Positions 1 to 5,781 of a DNA stretch of 5,808 nt are shown here, one piece after another. A program made the translations under genes and the position numbers. Every line of letters starts with the position of its first letter. Positions within the stretch are counted from its first letter, which is position 1. Source of the DNA: Oscillospiraceae bacterium (GTDB lineage: Bacteria; Bacillota; Clostridia; Oscillospirales; Oscillospiraceae); assembly GCA_016290695.1 (NCBI GenBank), contig JAEEUX010000164.1:1-5808 (forward strand), given 5' to 3'. The notes beneath the pieces were generated by a model, which had not been told where the DNA came from, made no database searches, and saw only the letters and a list, made by a program, of their open reading frames with translations.

Positions 1-621
1 ATCGAAGCTCCCTGCGTTGATACCTACGCAGCGCTTGCCGACAAAAAGGACGAATACATCTTCTACCGCACGGACCACCACTGGACAACGCTCGGAGCCT
101 ATTACGGCGCTTCGGCGCTGCTCGAAAAGATGGGGTTCTCCCCACCGGATATTTCCGGGTACACTCCCCGCGTTCTTTCCGGCGATTTTTACGGCACGGT
201 TTATTCATCCTCAGGCGTAAGGTGGGTTAGGCCCGACACGATAACGGCTTATGTCCCGGACGAGGGCATAAAAGTTACGAACTATGACGGCGGCGAAGCT
301 GCGCCCGGGCTTGTGTACGACATGGAAAAGCTCGGCGTGAAGGATAAATACGCCGTGTTCTTCGGCGGTAACACTCCCCTTCTCAGGATCGAGACGCCGA
401 ACGCCGGGCTGCCCAAGCTCCTCGTTATCCGCGATTCTTATTCCGACTGCGAGCTGCCCTTCCTTTTTGATTACTTCTCAGAAATTTACGTCGCCGACCT
501 TCGCTATTACAGGCTCGGCATTTCAAAGCTTATTGAGGACAATTCCATCGACACCGTCGTTGTCAACTACGCGCTTTCAAATTTCGTCTCCGACACGAGC
601 GTTACGCTCGCGGCAGCTTAA
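1..621 (+). CDS. DHHW-family protein (AlgX/AlgJ-like SGNH acetyltransferase relative), 3' part only
   Basis: The frame is open from base 1, so the start lies upstream; the last 206 codons are present and end in TAA at 619-621, followed in frame by TAA and TGA. Near the left edge is the family's name motif, TDHHW (visible residues 24-28), followed by TTLGAYYG. Further on come DKYAVFFGGN (about 113-122) and IRDSYSDCELPFL (143-155), then a DLRYY block (about 168-172), all in the order usual for DHHW proteins. By analogy with AlgX/AlgJ, D25-x-H27 and S146 would form the SGNH-like catalytic set; that is inferred. Relatives are exported or membrane-anchored and work with an MBOAT O-acyltransferase to acetylate cell-wall or surface polysaccharides, so an MBOAT gene upstream is plausible but unseen. 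Roughly half of a typical family member is missing to the left, including any signal peptide. Confidence 0.85.
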   Translation: MEAPCVDTYAALADKKDEYIFYRTDHHWTTLGAYYGASALLEKMGFSPPDISGYTPRVLSGDFYGTVYSSSGVRWVRPDTITAYVPDEGIKVTNYDGGEAAPGLVYDMEKLGVKDKYAVFFGGNTPLLRIETPNAGLPKLLVIRDSYSDCELPFLFDYFSEIYVADLRYYRLGISKLIEDNSIDTVVVNYALSNFVSDTSVTLAAA

Positions 622-635
622 TAATGATTTCCTAT

Positions 636-642
636 TAAGGAG
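636..642 (+). promoter_or_regulatory. Ribosome binding site of the P-type ATPase gene
   Basis: The sequence TAAGGAG lies 11 nt before the ATG at 654 and supports that start. It sits within the 32-nt gap after the DHHW gene. Part of it (AGGA, 638-641) can pair with TCCT at 630-633 across a four-base loop, a weak hairpin that could lower access to the site. Confidence 0.75.
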
Positions 643-653
643 CGTGAGTCATT

Positions 654-2639
654 ATGCCCGACAAGAAAAACAAGAGGAAGCCAGAGAAAGCCCGCGTGGG
701 CAAAGCCGAGCCCTTTATTGAGCAGACAGACTTGCAGAAGCCAGGCGCCGCTCGCAAAAGAGCCGAGGAAAAAGGCCCGGATGATTTCATGCGTATAGCA
801 CGGGCCGTTATTTCCGCGACCATTCTAATTGCGCTCGTTATATTCAAGCAGCTTGACGGACGCTTCAGGCTTGCCTTCTACATAATTGCATTTCTTATTT
901 CGAGCTATGACGTTCTGCTCACGACGATAAAGAAAATGCTCCGGCTGCGTTTTCTTGAGGAAGAATTTCTTATGACGCTTGCCGGCGTCGCCGCCTTGAT
1001 TATAGGCGAATACACGGAGGCAGTCGTTCTCTTTATCATATACCAAATCGGCCAGTTTCTCGTGAACAAAGCCGTCAGCCGCTCGCAAAACGCCATAGTC
1101 CGTCTCTCAATGCTCAGGCCGGACACGGTAAATATGCTCATCGCGGGCAAACTCACGCCAGTCAGCGTTTCGGAAGTAATGCGCGGAATGGAAATAATCG
1201 TCGCTGCGGGCGAGCGTGTCGGGCTGGATGGTGAGATAATCTCCGGCAGCTCCGATTTCGACGCCTCCGCCATTACGGGCGAGCCCTTGCCGCGCCATCT
1301 GAGCGTTGGCGACGCAGTCTATTCCGGCTACCTTAATCTTTCCGCGCCCGTTAAGCTTCGCGTCACAGCGCCGATTGGTGAATCTACGCTGACACGCATA
1401 ATTGCACTCATTGAAAACGCGAGTAAGAAAAAGAGTAATTCCGAGGATTTCATCACGCGTTTTGCCCGCATCTATACTCCCTGCGTCGTTTGCCTCGCTG
1501 TGCTCGTCGCGCTCATTCCCGTGCTGCTTGGCGGCGATATCGGCGCATGGGTGCATAACGCACTCATATTTATCATCGTTTCCTGCCCCTGCGCGCTCAT
1601 CATTTCGCTCCCGCTCAGCTACTATGCCGCCATTGGCGGCGCGATGAGGCACGGTATCCTTTTCAAAGGCTCGCTTTACCTTGAGCGCCTCGCGGCGGTT
1701 AACACCGTCGTCTTTGACAAGACGGGCACTCTCAGTTCCGGCGATTTCCAGGTTATAAGCATCGAGCCAGCGGAGGGAATAGACGACAACACGCTCCTGA
1801 TGCTCGCTTCACACGCACTGCATTTTTCAAATCACCCGCTCGCCTCCGCTATTCTTTCCTTCTACAAGGGGAAAATCGTTCCTGATCTCGTCACCAATCA
1901 CAAGACCATACCCGGCAAGGGTGTAATCATCCAAATGAACAACTCCATGATAAGTGCGGGCAATCAGGCGCTTATGGATAATCTCGGGCTTCGCGTTCCG
2001 TCTACGGCAGGCTTTGAGGACACGGCGGTATACGTTGCGCTAAACGCCGTCTATGCGGGTAGAATTCTCCTTTCAGACGCAATGAAGAGCGACGCGGAGC
2101 TTACTGTCCGCAAGCTGAAATACCTCGGCATAAACCGCATCGTTATGCTTTCCAGTGACAAGGAGCGTATCGCTGCGAGAACGGCGAAGGAGCTCGGCAT
2201 AGACGAATACTACTCCGAATGCCTCCCTCAGGATAAGATAACCGTCCTCAGCAGGCTTATCGCGGAAACCTACGCTGATGAAACTCTCGCTTTTGTTGGC
2301 GACGGAATTAACGACGCGCCCGCCCTCGCCCTTGCGGACGTTGGCGTTTCGATGGGCGGCCTCGGCGCAAACACCGCCGCCGAAGCCTCCGACCTTATCA
2401 TCATGAATGATGAGTCCGGCAAGCTTGTCTCCGCTATAACCGTCGCAGGAAAGACCAAACACATCGTCATTCAGAACGCTGCTTTCTCTCTCGGCATCAA
2501 GGTCGCCATCATGATTTTCGCGCTCATTGGTATAGTCCCGCTTTGGCTCGCCATAGCCGCGGACACATGCGTTACGCTTTTAACCTCGATAAACGCTTCA
2601 CGCGCATATAACATTCTCGGTAAACCAGAGAAGAAATAA
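654..2639 (+). CDS. Heavy-metal-translocating P1B-type ATPase (Zn/Cd/Pb exporter-like), lacking an HMA domain
   Basis: This is a complete 661-residue integral membrane pump that would use ATP to move a soft divalent metal across the cytoplasmic membrane, most likely as an efflux system. The P-type landmarks are all present and in order: actuator TGE at 208-210, the membrane metal site CPC at 311-313, the phosphorylation loop DKTGT with D355, the P1B-specific HP pair at 394-395, and GDGINDAP at 549-556. Membrane segments are evident around residues 50-65, 72-90, 103-137, 275-293 and 302-325, with two more near 609-650. The last pair carries N608-x7-K616 and D637, the P1B-2 (Zn/Cd/Pb) signature, although the usual DxG reads D-T-C here. 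No N-terminal GMTCxxC metal-binding domain exists; residues 1-45 are instead a lysine/arginine- and glutamate-rich, probably disordered tail. A second cysteine pair (C277, C280) lies in the membrane helix before CPC. The gene may be co-transcribed with the DHHW gene 32 nt upstream and ends at a strong terminator. The P-type identity is very secure; the metal is an inference. Confidence 0.93.
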   Translation: MPDKKNKRKPEKARVGKAEPFIEQTDLQKPGAARKRAEEKGPDDFMRIARAVISATILIALVIFKQLDGRFRLAFYIIAFLISSYDVLLTTIKKMLRLRFLEEEFLMTLAGVAALIIGEYTEAVVLFIIYQIGQFLVNKAVSRSQNAIVRLSMLRPDTVNMLIAGKLTPVSVSEVMRGMEIIVAAGERVGLDGEIISGSSDFDASAITGEPLPRHLSVGDAVYSGYLNLSAPVKLRVTAPIGESTLTRIIALIENASKKKSNSEDFITRFARIYTPCVVCLAVLVALIPVLLGGDIGAWVHNALIFIIVSCPCALIISLPLSYYAAIGGAMRHGILFKGSLYLERLAAVNTVVFDKTGTLSSGDFQVISIEPAEGIDDNTLLMLASHALHFSNHPLASAILSFYKGKIVPDLVTNHKTIPGKGVIIQMNNSMISAGNQALMDNLGLRVPSTAGFEDTAVYVALNAVYAGRILLSDAMKSDAELTVRKLKYLGINRIVMLSSDKERIAARTAKELGIDEYYSECLPQDKITVLSRLIAETYADETLAFVGDGINDAPALALADVGVSMGGLGANTAAEASDLIIMNDESGKLVSAITVAGKTKHIVIQNAAFSLGIKVAIMIFALIGIVPLWLAIAADTCVTLLTSINASRAYNILGKPEKK

Positions 2640-2652
2640 AAAGAAAAAGACA

Positions 2653-2704
2653 GCAAAAACCGTCCGTTTCGGCTCATATATGCCAAAACGGACGGCTTTT
2701 TATT
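2653..2704 (+). terminator. Rho-independent terminator, likely bidirectional, between convergent genes
   Basis: A perfect 10-bp stem pairs 2660-2669 (CCGTCCGTTT) with 2686-2695, and a short inner GGC/GCC pairing (2671-2673 with 2682-2684) lies in the loop. On the plus strand it is followed by a T-run (2697-2701), 20 nt after the ATPase stop codon. On the minus strand the A-run at 2655-2659 becomes a T-run directly after the stem, so the same hairpin can stop transcription from the URO-D gene as well. Confidence 0.87.
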
Positions 2705-2734
2705 TGCGTCATTTTTAATATATCATGGCCATGC

Positions 2735-2749
2735 GCCGTCACCGACGGC
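2735..2749. repeat. Short hairpin in the convergent intergenic region
   Basis: GCCGTC (2735-2740) pairs perfectly with GACGGC (2744-2749) across a three-base loop. Flanking GGCC copies at 2727-2730 and 2752-2755 could extend it. Immediately to the left is a 10-bp palindrome, CATGGCCATG (2724-2733). No T-run follows on either strand, so it is not a standard terminator. Its role is unknown. Confidence 0.5.
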
Positions 2750-2766
2750 ACGGCCTGTTTCAAATT

Positions 2767-2802
2767 TATGCGCCTCGCCGCTTGTGCGGCGAGATGCGCA
2801 TA
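2767..2802. repeat. Long hairpin downstream of the URO-D gene
   Basis: CTCGCCGC (2774-2781) pairs with GCGGCGAG (2786-2793) across a TTGT loop. After a two-base bulge (2794-2795) the pairing continues for seven more bases, 2767-2773 with 2796-2802. This makes a very stable 15-bp structure beginning 17 nt after the URO-D stop on the minus strand. No strong T-run follows on either strand. It may protect the 3' end of the URO-D transcript or assist the terminator beyond it; that role is inferred. Confidence 0.6.
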
Positions 2803-2819
2803 TAATAACCGCTTTGCAG

Positions 2820-3869
2820 TTATTTTTTCATGCTCTCGGCCGTCTCGTAAACGGCGGTCTTTTTCATATCCTTGGACGGCGGCGCGTAGAGCTCGCCGCT
2901 AAGCCCAAGCTTATCGTAAATGGGCTTATTATAGTCGTATATAGCTTTGCTGGCAAAATAGACGTAATCGTCGCCGACAGTGGGCTGCGGCATCCATGAG
3001 CCGGAAGGGCCGAAGGCGTCGATAGTGGCGAGGATGGAGTTTTTCTTATCCTCGTCCGTAGCCTTGGGGTCTACGAACAGGCGGTCGTTATAGCCGCCGA
3101 CAAAGGTAAGCTTGCCCTTATACTTCTTAATGAGCTCCATCGGGTTATTGGGGTTCTGCACAGGGTTCCATGCGTCGATGCCGAGCTCGACGAAATCGTC
3201 AAGGATGGGGACGATGTAGCCGCAGGAATGATGCTCATAAATAAGGCCGTTGGCATGCGCCGCATCCACGATTTTTTTGAGGTTCGGCTTGAACAGCTCG
3301 CGCCATGTATCGGGCGAGAAGAACATCGCCTTTTCCGTTCCGTAATCGTCGTGGAGCTGAATTTTGTCGGGCTTATAGTATTTTGCGATCTTTTCTATGT
3401 ACTTAATCTTGTGGTCGGCTATGGCGCTGAGAAGCGCGTAGGTCTCCTCCGGCTCGGCAACGACGTTGCAGAGCGCGTTTTCAAAGCCGCAGAGCGCGTC
3501 GAAACGCTCCCACATACCGTTTACTATGATGCAGCTCGATATTCTGTTTTCTCTGTCCCAGTTCGCCGTATCGGCGGCAGCGCCGGCCTCCCAGTCGTAC
3601 TTATCAACGTCCGGGAAATGGATAACGTCGCGCCATTCGGTTATGTCCTCAAGGACGGGCGGTGCCTTTTCATCGGGCATGGGGCCGGGCTGCCCCTCGA
3701 GCAAAAGCCACCATGTTCCCCAGCCGTCCTGGGACTTGCCAACGCAGGTCGGGCCCTCTTCCAAAACGGACGGGATGCAGACGTCAACGTCGCTCATAGA
3801 TGGGATAAACCACGGATTCTGACGCCTGTAAGCACGCAGGACATTTTCCCTTCTTGTAATTTCAGCCAT
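2820..3869 (-). CDS. Uroporphyrinogen decarboxylase-fold (URO-D) family protein, methyltransferase-like
   Basis: This complete 349-residue cytoplasmic protein resembles the URO-D-fold branch found in MtaA/CmuA-type methyltransferases and the many uncharacterised clostridial relatives, rather than true heme-pathway HemE. The N-terminus (TRRENVLRAYRRQNP, 5-19) is the usual opening of this branch. Next come HDDYGTEKAMFFSPDTWRE (about 173-191) and the segment leading to YEHHSCGYIVPILDD (211-225), followed by LGIDAWNPVQNP. H214-x-C216 matches the first two zinc ligands of MtaA-type enzymes, which activate a thiol acceptor. No cysteine occurs after C216, so the third ligand expected near the C-terminus is missing. 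The likely role is methyl transfer to or from a corrinoid protein or thiol, but the substrate cannot be read from the sequence and no corrinoid protein gene is in view. The ATG at 3869 has an AGGAGG site at the right distance. The gene has its own promoter and is separated from the ACT gene upstream by a terminator. Family call is firm; reaction is not. Confidence 0.85.
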   Translation of the reverse strand: MAEITRRENVLRAYRRQNPWFIPSMSDVDVCIPSVLEEGPTCVGKSQDGWGTWWLLLEGQPGPMPDEKAPPVLEDITEWRDVIHFPDVDKYDWEAGAAADTANWDRENRISSCIIVNGMWERFDALCGFENALCNVVAEPEETYALLSAIADHKIKYIEKIAKYYKPDKIQLHDDYGTEKAMFFSPDTWRELFKPNLKKIVDAAHANGLIYEHHSCGYIVPILDDFVELGIDAWNPVQNPNNPMELIKKYKGKLTFVGGYNDRLFVDPKATDEDKKNSILATIDAFGPSGSWMPQPTVGDDYVYFASKAIYDYNKPIYDKLGLSGELYAPPSKDMKKTAVYETAESMKK

Positions 3870-3880
3870 TATAGTATCTT

Positions 3881-3886
3881 CCTCCT
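3881..3886 (-). promoter_or_regulatory. Ribosome binding site of the URO-D gene
   Basis: On the minus strand AGGAGG lies 11 nt before the ATG at 3869. It is a full-strength Shine-Dalgarno core and supports this start. Confidence 0.85.
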
Positions 3887-3896
3887 ATATTATTCT

Positions 3897-3956
3897 GATA
3901 CCATAAAATATAACACCGTTTTAACAATATTGCAACATGAAAATACTCATGGTATC
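3897..3956. promoter_or_regulatory. Inverted repeat GATACCAT...ATGGTATC flanking the URO-D promoter
   Basis: An 8-bp sequence at 3897-3904 (GATACCAT) is repeated as its exact reverse complement at 3949-3956. The two arms are 44 nt apart. One lies at about the predicted transcription start and the other just upstream of the -35 box. Two half-sites for a looping or dimeric regulator are possible, but the match is short enough to be chance. Confidence 0.3.
3907..3935 (-). promoter_or_regulatory. Probable sigma-70/SigA-type promoter for the URO-D gene
   Basis: On the minus strand TTGCAA (3935-3930) and TATATT (3912-3907) are separated by exactly 17 nt, in an AT-rich stretch upstream of the ribosome binding site. 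The -10 box matches consensus at five of six positions and the -35 box at four of six. Transcription would start near 3900 and give a leader of about 30 nt. It is flanked by an inverted repeat (3897-3904 and 3949-3956). Confidence 0.6.
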
Positions 3957-3970
3957 GTGTTTTTTCGGAG

Positions 3971-4011
3971 AAAAATGCGGGGCAAGAAGGGTATGTTCCC
4001 TTTGCCCCGCA
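3971..4011 (-). terminator. Rho-independent terminator of the paaK-ACT unit
   Basis: A perfect 10-bp, GC-rich stem pairs 3976-3985 with 4002-4011. An inner GGG/CCC pairing (3989-3991 with 3998-4000) closes a six-base loop. On the minus strand the stem is followed directly by five T's (3975-3971). It starts 15 nt after the ACT gene's stop codon and separates that transcript from the URO-D promoter. Confidence 0.88.
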
Positions 4012-4026
4012 ATAAGCGCGGTATTA

Positions 4027-4452
4027 TCAGAACATCTCGGTCTGCTCGGCCGTCTTTATGCCTGCCGCAGCGAGAACCTGATAGGTTTTTTCGATATTGT
4101 CCACGCGGAAAATCATATACGCGCCCTTTGCGCGCGTTCCGAGGAAGGCGTAGGTGTACTCCACCTTAACGTCCGCCTCCGCGATAACGGTAAGGATGCG
4201 GGAAAGCGCGCCCGGCGCGTCCTCTATGGATACGGCAAGAACTTCTGTCAGCTTCGTGATGTAGCCGCCCTCCTTCAAAACGCGGAGGGCCTCCTCCGGT
4301 TCGTCCACAATCACGCGGAGGATGCCGAAGTTCTCCGTGTCCGCGATGGAGAGGGCGCGAAGGTTGATTCCGTTTTGCGCCAAAAATCGAGTGGTTTCGG
4401 CGAGCTTGCCGTTTTCGTTCTCTACGAGTACGGATACCTGTTTTACGCTCAT
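4027..4452 (-). CDS. Tandem ACT-domain protein paired with phenylacetate-CoA ligase
   Basis: This small cytoplasmic protein of 141 residues consists of two ACT domains, about 3-65 and 70-138, with no attached enzyme. Each has the beta-alpha-beta pattern and the ligand-binding turn: NENGKLAETTRFLAQNGIN (12-30) in the first and EDAPGALSRILTVIAEADV (77-95) in the second, with glycines G15 and G81. ACT domains bind small ligands, usually amino acids, and regulate a partner. Stand-alone tandem-ACT proteins of this size are often encoded beside paaK, often also near indolepyruvate ferredoxin oxidoreductase genes, so control of aryl-acetate activation by an aromatic amino acid is the best guess. The ATG start at 4452 lies 18 nt past the paaK stop and has a GGGAG site within that gap, so the two genes are almost certainly one transcript and perhaps translationally coupled. 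The gene ends with TGA followed in frame by TAA, then a terminator. The ligand is unknown. Confidence 0.88.
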   Translation of the reverse strand: MSVKQVSVLVENENGKLAETTRFLAQNGINLRALSIADTENFGILRVIVDEPEEALRVLKEGGYITKLTEVLAVSIEDAPGALSRILTVIAEADVKVEYTYAFLGTRAKGAYMIFRVDNIEKTYQVLAAAGIKTAEQTEMF

Positions 4453-4460
4453 TTTACTGT

Positions 4461-4465
4461 CTCCC
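4461..4465 (-). promoter_or_regulatory. Ribosome binding site of the ACT-domain gene
   Basis: GGGAG on the minus strand, within a purine-rich AAGAAGGGAG, sits 8 nt before the ATG at 4452. It lies entirely in the short gap after the paaK stop codon, which fits co-translation of the pair. Confidence 0.75.
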
Positions 4466-4470
4466 TTCTT

Positions 4471-5751
4471 TCAGTGCAGCTTACGTCTGTCAATTACTCT
4501 TACAGCCTTGCCCTCGCTTCTTTCGATGCTCTTGGGCGTGACGAGGTGAACAACGGGGTTGATGCCGAGCATGGTCTTTATGGCTCCGGCAAGCTTCTTT
4601 TCATGCATGGCGACGGAGCTTACCGTATCGGAGAAGAGCCTTTCCGGGAGCTCAACAAAGATATCCAGCGTATCCGTATTGTTCACTCTGTCCACTTCTA
4701 TTCTGTAGTTCTCCGGGAAGCCCTCCTTGAAGAGCACGGTTTCTATCTGAGACGGGAAGACGTTTACGCCGCGGATGATAAGCATATCGTCGCTTCTGCC
4801 GAGCGGCTTGCACATCTTAACGGTGTTTCTTCCGCAGGAGCATTTCTCGCGCGTGAGCACGCAGAGGTCGCGCGTGCGGTAACGCAGGAGCGGATACGCC
4901 TCCCTGTCAAGGCTCGTGAATACGAGCTCTCCCACCGTTCCGTCGGGCAGCGGTTCGCCGGTCTCGGGGTCGATTATCTCGGCGTAGAAATGGTCCTCGT
5001 TAATGTGCATTCCCTTCTGTTCGGAGCACTCGAAGGCAACGCCGGGGCCGCACATCTCGGTGAGGCCGTAGATGTCGTAAGCCTTGATGCCGAGCTTTGC
5101 CTCGATGTCGCGGCGCATTTCCTCCGTCCAGGGCTCGGCGCCGAAGATGCCCATTTTAAGGGATAGGTCGTCCGGTGTGAGGCCCATTTCCTTCACGGTC
5201 TCGCCTATGTAAGCGGCGTAGGACGGCGTGCAGCAAAGGATGGTGCTTTTAAGATCCTGCATGAACTGTATCTGGCGCTCGGTATTGCCCGTGGACATGG
5301 GAAGCGTGAGGCTGCCGAGCTTGTGGGAGCCGCCGTGAAGACCCATGCCGCCGGTGAAGAGGCCGTAGCCGTAGCAGACCTGGCAGACGTCCTCCTCCGT
5401 GCCGCCCGCAGCGGCGAGCGCTCTGGCGCAGCACTCCTCCCAGATGTCGATATCGTGCTGCGTATAGAATGTAACGACGCGCTTGCCCGTCGTCCCGCTC
5501 GTGGAATGGATGCGGACGCAGTCGTTCATCGGGACTGCGAGCATCCCGCAGGGGTAAGCTTCTCTGAGGTCGTTTTTCGTAAGAAACGGCAGCTTGCGGA
5601 TGTCTTCGATGGACTTGATATCCTCGGGCTTTACCCCGGCCTTGTCCATGAGATCTCTGTAATAAGCCACGTTTTCATATACATGCTTGACCTGTTTTAC
5701 GATTTTCTCGTTCTGTATCGCGATGATTTCATCGCGTGAGGCGCATTCCAC
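4471..5751 (-). CDS. paaK: Phenylacetate-CoA ligase (PaaK-type AMP-forming ligase); open from GTG at 5751, with an amber codon just upstream
   Basis: The enzyme joins phenylacetate or a related aryl-acetic acid to CoA using ATP, through an acyl-adenylate, in the cytoplasm. The 426 residues from the GTG at 5751 carry all ANL-superfamily motifs: the P-loop STSGTTGK (83-90), the family stretch YGYGLFTGGMGLHGG (127-141), YGLTE (228-232), YRTRD with D295 (291-295), the hinge region GRSDDMLIIRGVNVFPSQIE (318-337), and a C-terminal SEGKAVRVID with candidate catalytic K415. A CSCGR motif at 304-308 is usual in this family. Length is normal. The GTG start has only a poor ribosome binding site. In the same frame, an ATG at 5775 with a GAGGT site would give M-E-N-Y-stop-Q-P-E-V-E-C, and QPEVECASR fits a PaaK N-terminus, so the true 5' end is probably at 5775 and carries a TAG at codon 5. 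In an anaerobe the gene likely serves aromatic amino acid catabolism together with the ACT protein. Family assignment is secure; the exact acid and whether full translation occurs are not. Confidence 0.92.
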   Translation of the reverse strand: MECASRDEIIAIQNEKIVKQVKHVYENVAYYRDLMDKAGVKPEDIKSIEDIRKLPFLTKNDLREAYPCGMLAVPMNDCVRIHSTSGTTGKRVVTFYTQHDIDIWEECCARALAAAGGTEEDVCQVCYGYGLFTGGMGLHGGSHKLGSLTLPMSTGNTERQIQFMQDLKSTILCCTPSYAAYIGETVKEMGLTPDDLSLKMGIFGAEPWTEEMRRDIEAKLGIKAYDIYGLTEMCGPGVAFECSEQKGMHINEDHFYAEIIDPETGEPLPDGTVGELVFTSLDREAYPLLRYRTRDLCVLTREKCSCGRNTVKMCKPLGRSDDMLIIRGVNVFPSQIETVLFKEGFPENYRIEVDRVNNTDTLDIFVELPERLFSDTVSSVAMHEKKLAGAIKTMLGINPVVHLVTPKSIERSEGKAVRVIDRRKLH

Positions 5752-5760
5752 CTCGGGCTG

Positions 5761-5763
5761 CTA
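5761..5763 (-). other. In-frame amber (TAG) codon at codon 5 of the probable full-length paaK
   Basis: Reading from the ATG at 5775-5773, the codons are ATG GAA AAC TAC TAG CAG CCC GAG GTG, continuing in frame with the ligase. Relatives commonly have a tryptophan or another aromatic residue before the Q/N-P-E motif, as I recall them, so TAG could be one base away from TGG. Options are a nonsense mutation or assembly error, restart at the GTG that begins 9 nt after the TAG, or amber recoding. Confidence 0.7.
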
Positions 5764-5781
5764 GTAGTTTTCCATCCTTTT

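Noticed and set aside
208..211. Repetitive-looking stretch TCATCCTCAGG in the DHHW gene considered as a regulatory site
   Set aside because: It is an ordinary run of serine codons inside a well-supported reading frame.
1269..1289. TGEP instead of TGES in the ATPase actuator domain as a possible defect
   Set aside because: The catalytic glutamate E210 is kept, and proline at the fourth position is common in P1B pumps such as CopA.
1107..1652. 181-codon minus-strand open frame inside the P-type ATPase
   Set aside because: It is codon-aligned antisense to a gene with all P-type motifs intact, has no plausible start signals, and has no recognisable protein features.
3228..4169. 313-codon plus-strand open frame antisense to the URO-D gene
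   Set aside because: It is the same codon-aligned antisense artefact. It crosses the URO-D promoter and the ACT terminator and has no family features.
3937..5166. 409-codon plus-strand open frame antisense to the ACT and paaK genes
   Set aside because: Its codons line up exactly with the minus-strand codons, so a stop can appear only where the real genes use TTA, CTA or TCA, which are rare here. The protein shows no recognisable domain, and the frame runs across the terminator and the gap between two well-supported genes.
5323..5739. 138-codon plus-strand open frame over the 5' part of paaK
   Set aside because: It is in the codon-aligned antisense frame of conserved ligase sequence, so its openness is expected from codon use.
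5761..5775. A four-codon leader peptide (M-E-N-Y-stop) acting as an attenuator for paaK
   Set aside because: There is no terminator or alternative hairpin after it, and the residues beyond the stop continue in frame as a normal PaaK N-terminus. An interrupted start of the gene explains it better.
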